The notes under the pieces are model-generated. The model was not told where the DNA came from. It did no database searches and was given only the letters and a program-made list of their open reading frames with translations. Of a stretch of 64,000 nt of DNA, positions 49,401 to 61,400 are shown one piece after another. Each line of letters starts with the position of its first letter. Within the stretch, counting starts at the first letter, position 1. The stretch spans positions 56,784,491 through 56,848,490 of the forward strand of contig CM031857.1 in the NCBI GenBank assembly GCA_018697195.1, in the 5' to 3' direction. A program made the position numbers and the translations under genes. The DNA comes from Certhia americana (lineage: Eukaryota; Chordata; Aves; Passeriformes; Certhiidae).

Positions 49401-52400
49401 TATTTACCTCAGAAATAGATCATTAAACTAAAGGTAAACATTGAATTGTCAAATTCACTGCCAATTAAAATAATGTAAAATAAAGAACTTATGATGAGGT
49501 AATGGTGAATTATTTGTTTTACTTCATGTACTGACAGCAGAAAATTCTGTTTTCTTGTCTACTTTGAGCCATTGATTTTAGCTTTCAGTTGTTAATTCAC
49601 TGTTAAAAGCCTCAAAAATGTCATTATTGCTGTTACTGAGCTAATTAAGTAACCTGTTAGTTTTATTCTCTAATTTATTTCATTGGTTAATTATATTGTA
49701 TATCAAGTAATTAGTTAGAATTACTTTATATTACATAAACAATCAAATGGCACATTTTTTTAATTTTTTGTCATTCTCTCCCCCCCCCCCCCCCCCCCCC
49801 ATTTCTGATGTAGTTTTGCTTTTTATTTTGTGGGTACAGCTAAACAAGTCACATCCCTGGTTTAAACTCTTATTGCTATAGCTTCTTACGTTAGTAATTA
49901 TTACATCTAAGGAAATCCTATATTATTTTACTTTAGCAAGTGCATTTGGGAGAGCAGCTAAGCCACTTTGTCAATGTTTGAGAGATGCACTGCTCCTAGA
50001 TTATGTTGCAAACCACATTGTCCAGAATGCCATATTTGTTTGCCCTTTATCTTGCAGTATTTACATTAAATGAAAGAAGCTTCCCAAACACAAACCATGT
50101 AATAAAGTGTAGTCTTTTCTGTTCAAGACAATCAAAGTAACTGAGGCTGGAATCACTAGAAAGATGTCATATGGTTGTGTGCTGAAAATTTGAAAAAATT
50201 ATGTAATTTTTTTGAAGATTTGATGATTAAGCTGCATCCATTGAGTGGATATATATGTATATCACTGTCATTTCAGTCTGTACAAAATTAGGCTCTGTTT
50301 TGCGGTATCTTTGATCTGTGTGAACATACTCATTTTAATACAATACTTTTACATTGCTAACTGCACCAGCATCATAAGTTAGACAATGATAAAATGTAAA
50401 ATTGATTGTCAAGTACCAGAAGAATAATCCTCTGACATGGCTCGAAACACTTCATGTAGTAAACAATTAAACACCTAGAGTGACAGAAATGACAGCTTAA
50501 ACTATCCTGTCTGTGAAATGAACATAACATGAAATCCCCTGGAGCAGCACTGCACAGACTTGAGTTTGGCTTCTTTTAAACAAAGTAGATTAGAAAGGGA
50601 ATAATAAAATAAGGCATGAGATTAATTGAATGAAATTATAATCATGTTGGAGAGTGAGATTATAGTATTTGAGTGTGTGTGTGTATACACATATTTATGT
50701 ATGTTTGTGTATACAGATAAAAAGCTGTCGATATCTTCCTGAAGAGATGTGTAAGAATGATTCTTCTTTTAACAAATATTAACCACTGAGTGGAAATTGT
50801 GTGATTGGTAACAGTAGGGTTTTGATGTGCTGGTACTTTAGCCACAGCCACATTGTATCAAAGTGTAACTTCATGGACTGACTAACCCTGCAGAATCTGT
50901 GTACCTAGAACAAGAAGTGAGATAGTGAAGTCTGTAGAAAGAAGAGACAAGCAATTCACTCCAAAAGTGTGAATGTTCCTATTAATTTTCTTATTTTCTC
51001 CAACATTGGAGACAAAGAGGGAACTATTAGGCAGAAATCAACAGTATTTGGATGAAACTAATCTTTTTTGATGTTGACATAATATATCTTTTATCTAAAG
51101 GAAAAATAAATGTTAAAGACCCCTATATGATAGCCTCTCAACTCATAGAAGTGATTTTGGTTTAATCATTTGCAGTACTTCATTCTTGCTTCTTAAAGTG
51201 TCATCATTTAACTGGACTTGTTGGGCTAGCAGCTCAGACTCTGGTATCTTGTTTTGATGTACAGGGCATATAGATGAATGTCTGTGATGTAATGAATATT
51301 AGGATCATGTATTTATAATTCCTTATAAAAAGAATGAGATTCTTTTTTCTTGTGTTTGTGTCTGTTGCATGTATATTCCACTTCTTCTTCAGCTGTTATT
51401 TCCTACTGTGGGGAAAGGAGCAATACTTCATAATAAACGGGATCATAATAGCATAGGCCATATGAACTTGATGGATGGTGCTCTGAGTCAAAGTGATTTA
51501 AGAGTGATAACTAACTTCATAATTTTTAGGTATCTGTCAAGTATTTAATTTTATTTTTGTTTTGCTACTTATTGGGAAGAAAAAATTTAAATTGCCCTTC
51601 TCCCTTGCTCCTGTACAGAAGATAAACCTTGCCTAGGTTTATTTCTTTGTTGGTACTTTTAATAATAAATCCTTTAAGAATCTCAGTTTGCTTTCTGCTA
51701 GGCCTGGTTTCTGGAGGCAAAATGTTTCATGTATCTGATGTGACTGTGCTCTCATATTAAGATTCTTTGTGTAAAGCAGCTAAACTAGCTGGACCCTTAC
51801 TAAGGCAGGGCCATAATTTCTTGTAAATACAGTTTGCAGGCACTGTTGCAGAAACACCTGACTGTCATAAGGGGTAATGGAAGTAAAACCAGACCACTTG
51901 ACATGTGGCATTTAAAAAATGTAAAATAAAGTTGTGTGGAGGAAGGCAAAGTCAGTGACTGGAGAAGCAAAAATCAATGACTGAAATGAAGGACTGTTCC
52001 AGTTCTTGTCACATTTACATATGCTCTCATCATATGTTGATTCACTTCCTAGGGTAAAATTTTATAGCCAAGTTTTCTGATTTGAAACTCAAATAAATTC
52101 AGGAGTTTATTTCTTTAGCTGCTTTTCATTCTGTGCCATGGAAGAGCACCATGAAATAGATGCTCACCAGTTCAGGCCATTCATCCTCACTGAAACACTA
52201 ACTACTGCAGACAGCTGGATTCCCTCTTTGGATACTAGCCAGCCTGGCTGACAGTACTCTGGTATACTGCAATTTCTCTGTCTTTTGTGGGTTTTTAAAT
52301 AAAAAAAGGAGTGGATAACAGTATCTTGTCAGTAATTTTGCTAAACTCACAGGGGAAAAATAGCTATAAAACCTACCCAGAAAACACTTGATGAGCTCAG

Positions 52401-55400
52401 TGGGGAGGTAGGCTGAATAGTGAATATACAGACCCCTGCTCCATTACAGAGGGAGAAAAAGGTTGTTAGTTCTTAAGCTACCTTTTTAATTTGTACAATC
52501 ATATTAGTCACTATTACATTGATTTTCATTAAATATGAACATCACATTTGCAATATGTGTAACTCAGTATATTTGTGGCCTAAGTTGGAAAGTGTAAAAC
52601 TGTAGATTATCATCATCTTCAAAGTTAAAGATTTTTTAACAGAAGCTGGAATACACATTTTTAATGAATGGGTAGGCCTGTTCATCATCTCATCTTTGAA
52701 TGGCATTATACATTCATAACCCTTTTATTAAATGTGTTGTATTTTAAACAACTAGCATAAGATTTTACAAAATATTTAAGGAAAAATATAACATTTAAGT
52801 TTTGATTAAAAGGTTTTAAAGTGGCTGAGCAGGCTTTAGTAGACGTTTATCTTACTATGCAGTTTTTGCTGATACTTTTATTTTGGAGAAAGCCTGTTCT
52901 CATATTCAGTCATTTACCGGCAGTCCTTATCAACTGTGGAAGTCCTAGATGACTGGAAATTGGCAGATATGACACCTGTCTATCTCTAAGAACAGTCAGA
53001 GCAAATTTGTGATTGTAGGATTCTATTACTTCAGTCCAGTAAGTAGTCATCTATTTTAGTGTGGCTCAACAAATTTCTGATTTGCTCAGCTCATGAGGGA
53101 AAACAGTAGCTTGGGAATTAAGAGGCCTTAAAGCTGAACAAATACCTTGAAATATAGTCTTTGGTAGAGACATACCATTAGACATGTCTCTTACACATCT
53201 CTTGAAAGTCTAACAAAGTAGTTTTCCCAGTAAGAGACAGTAAAAGCTTCTTGTATTCCATCTGCTTCTCTGTCATTTCTTTCCGTTTTCTTTTACTCGT
53301 TGGATAGTTTCAACAATTTAAATTTTAAAGGTTTGATTAATTCTATTTGACTCGTGGAAATGAATTCAGAAAATACCAATTTCCTCTGTTTTGTGATATT
53401 TTTTAGCATGGTAGGGTACAGGGTCTCAAACATCTCGTCTATGGCATATAGAATGTACCATGTATTTAATAGTTCAAGTTTTGTCTGCCTGCTGCAGCCA
53501 GTCAGCATTGTGTTAGCTCAAAACCAGCCCAAGTTTTGTATTGTCTTTACTAGATGGTTGTTGAGGATCTCTTTTCATCATACGTGACATCTGGACATTC
53601 CATTGTTGTGATTTTTATGAGGTACAGAAATAAGTGGAAAGAATTGGGTGGATGAGTTTGTGTGGGATTTTGTGCATGTGGTGGGAACACGATATTGCAT
53701 TGGAAGGGACATCTGAAACATAGGCTGCAGATGTAGAGAATCCTGACCTCATTAGTTCTTGTGTTCACTGAGTTGCTTTTACTGTTGTTTTTTAACGTTG
53801 TAATGGTTGCTGTGCTTGAGATGTCATTACAGGGATTCAGTTTTCAGAGCAGGAGCAAGTCATCATTTAAAATAACCCTAAAACATACCTTGAGGTAGCC
53901 CCTGTAAAAGACACAGCTGTTGATTACTGTTGAGCAGTTTCTGGCCTTTTAATTATAAAACAGTTTTGAAATGTAGCCTGTCCATCATATTCTGAATGAT
54001 GACCAGATTTGAAAAAAATCCCTGGGAGTTCCAAGAAACTCATGAATTTCAGGACAATCAGAATTTTCTAGTGTGAAATAAGCATTTTCCTGAGAGAAAA
54101 AGAGTTTTCACATGCCACTTTAGTTCTGGTATGTGAAAACTATACTGTTAAAATTCTTGTGGCTTTACAAACTATTTTGGTAATCTATATAAAAATGTCT
54201 TCTTTCTCCAATGTTTTTGCATTTCATTGTGTGCACTGTGGTGAGTTTTTTGCTTTCCTTCTTCCTGTTCTGACACTATATAACTTCATCTATATGCTTA
54301 TACACTGTGATTTATGTCAAAATTGGAGTTTACAGCTTCCTGCATTTGTCGTATTTTGCACTGCTTGCCATGGTTCAGCTACAGGGAAGTCAGTGCAAGG
54401 CTGCCTGGGGTTGTCTTGTTCCTAAGGTGTTTTTGCCTTCAAAGATAAAATTTTTATTTTTGTAGGTGCAATGTGAAACCATTGTAAGCATTCTGTGTAA
54501 AGTGTTTATTGCAAAAAGCCACTACAGTGAGAGCAGTGCTGTGTGACATGTTTCTGCTGCCAGCCTCTAGTAGCTGCAGGTATTCCCTGGAGCAGGTATC
54601 CCGGTTACAATCCTTCCAGAGCTCTGGGAGCACAGGTGGGTGGCAGCAGCATCTGTCCTCTGATGAGCAAAATAGTCCTTTTGCTGCAGTGACAATAAAT
54701 CTGAACATAAACGTTTAACAAATCCGTCTTGGCCTTTGAACAAGAATTAATATGTTTAATCTCAGATTTGGTGACAAGGTTACATGATATAAACCCCCCG
54801 TCAAATCTGTGGTTTATGTTAGACATTTAGACTGAACAAAACTAATGAGAGAGGGGGTCAATGCAACTCTTTCTGGGTTCTCATTATAGAATTATGAAGA
54901 TTTGTTTCTTGGAAGCATTTTTAAATACTTTCAGTGACAGATTGCAGACTTACTTTCCCTCCTCTGATGTTTTAAATGTGTTTTATCTCTCATACCAATC
55001 CATCAATACACAACTAAGACTAATGTTTTCAGAGGATGCCTCATAGTATGCCTAGCTTATTGGAAAAACTTACTGCATTACCAACCAGAATGCAGAAATA
55101 ACATAATTCAGCAAGAGATACATCAGCTGTTCTGGTCTTAAGAGCAGACTTTATGCTACTTAACACAAGAACTTTAGAGACAGACGAAGTGTGCACTTAC
55201 TTCATTGTATTCTAGAGAACAATTTCCAGTATTCAGGTATGCTTTGAAAATGGAAGAAAGCACATCAGAGTAAATTAGTGCCTAGGGAGTGGTGGTGGTA
55301 GTATCATTGTCAAGAGGTATCTTTGATTAGGAAATAAAAAACCATGGTTGTGCATTTAACCTTTCCTTAATCTAATTGTAAAAGGTGCACATAAGTAGAC

Positions 55401-58400
55401 GAAGATCATTTGAAATTTTATTTTCCTGAGAAATAGAATTTTGAATAAAAACTTCAAACAGTTTCCAAGGTCTGTACTTTATAAATTTTGATCCTGTAAG
55501 CTGGTGATCAGCAGTCAGCACAGTGTGTGCAGTAAGCTGCTTCTCAGGACTACATTGCTAATGGAGTGCATTGTCTTTCTCAAAATTAATGATTATTATA
55601 CATTTCCTGATATTTGCTGTCTACCCCTACAGCAGATTTTCTTCATATACCAGTTCAAGAGAGAGGTTTTTGTTAGTACTGGAAGCCTGTTACTTCAGCA
55701 CATCCATAGTGTGTGTGTGTGTCTCAACATGAGTCAACAAGATTCTATGGATACTCAAAATATTTTGAAACCATATGAACAGAATGTGTATTTTCCTCTG
55801 GCTAGTAAAAATCAGACAAAGTCTTCATAGACTTATAATATGCAGAATCCAACCAGCTTGGCAAATAAATTGTTTGTTAAAGCAAGTTCTGGCTGTGTCT
55901 CCAAGCTGCATTTAGACAAAATAGCATTTTGTTCATGCCAGGTATTAGACTGTCTGCTGGAGACTCAGGTTTTCTATTCAAGCAGGTTGGAGCAGATTTT
56001 TGACATGACCAATGACCTTCCTAGGGAAGAATGTTAGAAAATTCGTTCTTTATATATATTTCGTGGGATGAGAAGAGAGTTGTTTAATGTTGCCTGTTAG
56101 GTAGTGTATGATGTCCTGAATGAAAAAAAAAAAAATTATTGCGTTTTAAAAAGAATTTGTCTTTCAGTGGAACAGAAATAATCTGAGGTTTAGCTCTTGT
56201 TTAATGGGCGTTTCCAGGTTCCTCTGATGCCAATTAGGAGGATAAATATAAAAAAGGTTGTCTTTTTAAGAAGGGAACTTGATCTGGAGATCTGTACTAG
56301 GATTTACGAGTGCTTTTTTTCAGTATTGTTTGCCTGAGTCCAGATTAGCTACATTAGTAATTAAGAATTGTTTCCATCTTAATAGTGATGTGAAAAGTTT
56401 ATGGCTAATTTGTCAGTTGTTCGTTATGCTTCTAAATTGCACAGAAGCATCTTAATTAGACTTATGTTTAGTGTTGTGGTGGTTTAACACCAATCAGAAA
56501 TTAAACAACAAATAAGCCTCTCCCTTTCTCCCCTTCCCCCTCTGGTGAGAGAGGAGCAAAGTCCGAGACATGGGTTGAGATAGCCATTTACTGAAAGCAA
56601 ACAGCAGTGGAATAAGAAATGCACAGTAAAAGCATCAATGTTACAACAAAAAGTATACAAAAAATATATACTTTTAAACAAAAGTATACAAAAAAAAGGT
56701 GCTTTACACACAAAAGGTGTTCACCACCTCAGCTTATTTCTGGCTTCTCCAGGCAAAGACAAGGTGGCGGGTACTCCCACAGTCAGTGTTTCCCATCCCT
56801 AGCTCCAAGACAATGAAAAGCAATGATGGACAGCCCCCTGAAAACCAGGTCATATTGCCCCCTGCCACCTGTTTCTGGACAGCTCTGCTGGGACTCTCTT
56901 CCATGTGACACTGCCATTTGTCCAGTTCATGCCTCTGGGGCTTGGTGTAGGCTGAGCTCCTCTTGTTCTGGTTTCGCTGCCACTTCATTCCATGTGGCCA
57001 CTTCCCACACTGGCACCATGCCACGCTGGCTCTGCTGAGGTTTGACTCTCTGCCAGCTCAATTGGTTTTCATCACCCAGAGCCACACTCTCCTAAGGGGT
57101 GGGCAGGTACGAGGGAGGGCAGGGTCCACCTGGCTGGTCCTGGCAGCCTCTTCCAGAGGCAGAGGGTGGAGACAGTGTCCCACCTATGGTGTGTGCTCAC
57201 CCTTTGCTTCCCCTGAAGCCTGTGTGGTATAGGACAGCAGCCTGGCCATGCCCATGTGGCTCTGAGCTCCAGCCCCTCTGTGAAACCAGGGCAAATGTCT
57301 TCTCTGTCTCCTCAGATGGGTGTTTGAGTCAGTTGTATGCTTTAAATCCATGCAGCAATTAATTTGTTGTGCTGAACTCATCGTTGTTTCTACTTTATCT
57401 GTATGGGTTTGTCTTTTATATGTCTGTATTCATATGTAATTTTTTGGGGTTATTTTTATATTCTGGTGCTTCTTCATTATTCTCATATCTTCCTCCTTTT
57501 TCTCTGACCTATTTTTGGTATCTATTGTATTCATCAGAGATTTCCATCTAGCACTATATGACAGGTTCTTCTGTAGGAGTTTATAGGAGACATGCTGGGA
57601 AAAGATTTCATTTGTTCTCTCTTTGCAACTGTGCTTGTGTCTAAAATTGTTTTCAAATGTGATAGGAATGCAAAGAAAGACTCTGGTGCCTCTAAATATT
57701 GCCTGTGCCCAAAACCTGCCACATTATTATCAGGTTAAACATCTGCAATTGGAAGAAGACAAGAATGCATTGTATTTCAGAGTCTTTTACTGGGCAGTAA
57801 TTATGAGTATTAGATATCCAGTGTACTTAATGTATTTGGGTTAATGTCATTGTAACAAAGATGCACAAAACCATCAGCCCCAGAGGTTAGTTCTACATTT
57901 TGGCTCCACATTAAGAAGCAGCCATAGATAAACAACCAGTAAAGTAGAAAAGAAAACATTTTCTAACCATAAGTCTCCAAAGGATTGTCAAGTTAATGGC
58001 TACATTTTATTCTGGTTTTGTAGAAAATCATATTCATGTTTGTATTGTATGAATGTAATTTTAAATTAAATTAATCCTTTTAATTTTAGCACTTTTTAAA
58101 AAAATCTGGTTATTTGTGGCACTATTTTGCTTTCATCATCCATGTTTAGTTTCAACAGACTTGCATTCTAATCAAACTAAAGTGATGTACTGAGGATGAA
58201 TTATGCTGGTGCAGATTCAGAAAAATTTAAAGGAATACTTGACTTTTTTCTAAATGTCTTACTATAATTGTAAACAGGTAAAACCCCCTTGATTGTATGT
58301 TTTCTGTTAAAAGTGCTATCCCAAAAATGTTTGGTGGTGTTACAATACACGAAAATGTAGAATATTATGTAACATCGAAAAGAAAGGATGCTACATGTGT

Positions 58401-61400
58401 TTATATATACTGTGTTTAGTCTAAAATTCTGCAAAGTTTTATATCTTATTCTGTTGGTACAAAATACTGGAACATACTTCTGTTAGTCCCTGTAATAATT
58501 AGGCAGTAAAACTCCAGCTTGTGAATGTGTAGCACTGTTAAGTTTGTCAGCTTTCACCCTTCCTGATCACTACTGATGAGAGTCATGTTGATCCTTACTG
58601 AAATAAAAGTTGTTTTGGGAGAGTTCTTGGAAGAACTTAAAGGTTCTTCTTCAGTAGGATTTAATTAAATATATAAAGTTTATTTCTATTAAAATGTTGT
58701 GGGGCTTTATTTTTTTTAAAAAAAGTGTGCAGTTCGTGCAGCTACTGAAGGCAGAATCCTTGTTCTGGAAGGTTTGGAAAAGGCTGAGCGCAACGTCCTA
58801 CCAGTGTTAAACAATTTGCTGGAGAATAGGGAAATGCAACTTGAAGATGGTCGTTTTCTCATGTCTGCAGATCGTTATGACAAACTTTTGCAGGTATGGA
58901 AATGCTATTTGGATTTTCTTTTTATTTTTTTTTCTCCTCCTCTTCTTGGTAGTGCTGGAATATTATTGCGAAGGAGACAGTACTTAGGAGTCAAATGTGG
59001 GAAATCTCAGCAAGGTTTCAGCGGGTTTTTTTTCTATATTGTCTACATATGAAAAAGAGTAGTCCATGTTAACCTTGTATAAGCCTGTATGGTTCTAAAA
59101 TGTAAAAGCCACAATATGAGAATAACTAAAACATCCTTGTGAAAAGATATTGAAGTTGAAATTGTTGCCATGAAGTTCATAATACTTCAGCATGGCATGG
59201 CAGTAGCCCTGTTGCTAAGCTTTTAAAGTATTAGGGTACCAAAAGAATAAGGTCAAGATGACTATCTCTGTATTCAGTCACTATACTATATTGGTGCTGT
59301 TTTGCCTTTAATTTACAAAAGTATATGTAAACACCAGGCTAAACTGTAAAAAATGGTTAGAGTCTTTTCCTCTGACAGGAAATGGGATTTCAGTGTCTGC
59401 TGTCATTACTGCTTTAAACTATTTTAATTTCTTTGGGATTTGAGTCCTGCTGCTTGGGTGGACTCAAATCCTGGGACTTCAAGCTTTTTTTTGACAGTAC
59501 TACTGTCAGTAGTACTTCGCATCTTAGTTCCATATACTGAAGTTTCCAGTCACATACCTGTCAGTCTGACACCTGCTTTCTCACCTGCTTGCTCATGTTT
59601 CTCTTTTACACCTGTGGTTAGGTGTACGCAATTCAAATCCACGTGGCACAGCAAGGAAATTTGCAATAAGCCTTCAGTCACTGATCTGGATTGTATGAAG
59701 TTACCAGCTGTGCTGAAGTACCATAGTGAATTTCTGAAAATATACCATTATTTCTTATGCCTTTCATCTGTGGTTAAAATTCTTCTCATCCGTGCCTTTA
59801 AAAAAAAAAAAAATTAATATTTAATTAGTCAATGCAGTTACTGGAAGCATTATTATTAAATTTCAAAAACAAGCTTTTTCAATGTAATTGTATTTAAAGA
59901 ATGAAGAAGAGAATTCAAACTTAGATTTGGTTGTACACCATCTCTCTTCCTTTTAAGCACTTTTTTAATGATTAAATGTTTCAAAATGAGTGCCTCAGGC
60001 ACAGTGATAATAGTATATGAATTAAATAAATCTCTTGCTACAATACTAAATCTACTGTTGTTGTTTTGTTTTTTGGGGACTATCGTATTATGTGAACTAA
60101 CGTTCAATTTTGCTTCTCCTGTGTGAATAATTACTGAGCATTTAGGTCTGAAGGAAATGTATTTATGTATGGTTTCAGGGAGGACTTAACAAGGACTTCA
60201 AGCAAAGAATCCTTTGCTTGACATAATACAACATTTAATATCCTCATGAAGGAGACTGGTTCTGTATTATTTCATATAATAAAGTATACTTCGTGAATGA
60301 AGCTTCTAAAATAGAGATTTTAGTTGCCTTTGCACTTATAAGAGAGGGAAAAAAAGAAAAAACCTTGTTCGTTGTAACACACTTCTAATGTTTTAGAATA
60401 AAATACATTTTTTGGTCAGTTTCTTTTCTGCTCTTTGTAAAAAGAGTGTTGTATTTGTACATTTTCAGAAGATGTAAGGTAACGTCACAACAGGCACCAT
60501 CATCTCTGAGGTTTTTGGTCAGTATGCTACAGGTCTGAAAGTTATACCTAATTAATTAACCTTTTTCTCTGTGTTCGTTTTGGAAAAACTTGTTTTTATC
60601 ATCCACAGACTTGACCAGTTCAAGTCTTTCTAGTCACTCTGCATGAAAGACAAGAACATTTGAGAACATTGCCACATTTAGGCTGAAGGACTGAAGCTTT
60701 TAGTTGAGCTGGAGCTTAGTGATCATAAGTTTTCAATAACGCAATGTGGGGGTTTTTTTTCTTCCTGTTGCTTTGTTTTAATTTATTTAGGAGCATACAA
60801 AATCAGAGTTAGATGCATGGAAGATTGTTCGGGTTAGTGAAGATTTTCGAGTGATAGCCTTGGGCCTGCCAGTACCTAAATACTCTGGTAACCCTTTGGA
60901 TCCACCCCTTCGCTCTCGATTTCAAGCTAGAGATGTATATCATCTGCCCTTTAAGGTAAGTGTGGTAGCAGAAGACTGGATCATTTGTGTTGAGAGATAA
61001 TATTCTGATGTTATGTTTTACCCTTACCTCACCTCTGGAAACAATTCTTGGGTAGCAAATTTATCTTAAAGTGCATTTTTTGTATTTTCATATTGCATAA
61101 TAAATTCCTGACATGCAGTCTTAGAGTTGCCATGGAATGCTGCAGCAGAACAGTAACTTCCATAAAACAGCCCTAAAAGAAAGAATTTTTTCTTTTTTTT
61201 TATTAAATAAAATTAATTCTGTGTCAAGGAGTGAGTAGAATCCTCATGTCTAAATTAGAGGGAAAGATAGAAAATGCTTCATATCGTGACCTGTGACCCA
61301 CAGTATGATGCCAAAATTAATTTACTCTGTGATTTTACATTCTATTTTCAGGACCATCTTCAGCTATTATACTCAATTGGATCAAACGTTTCCACAGAGA

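Larger units (their letters stand above)
46655..58725 (+). other. VWA8: VWA8 intron 4 (GC-AG)
   Basis: A 12,071-bp intron with donor GCAAGT and acceptor AAAAAAAG. Contents: a short degenerate tandem repeat at 47.5 kb, a 21-base C run at 49.8 kb, a possible old LINE piece near 52.9 kb, and an antisense LTR at 56.5-57.3 kb. The remainder is AT-rich with no recognisable feature. Confidence 0.88.

Noticed and set aside
56484..57362. Several 60-96-codon frames near 56.5-57.4 kb
   Set aside because: All but the outermost bases lie inside the antisense LTR, and they overlap on both strands.
59440..59817. 125-codon + frame in intron 5 ending in a lysine run
   Set aside because: The end is translated poly-A. 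There is no motif, no splice signals and no fit to VWA8.
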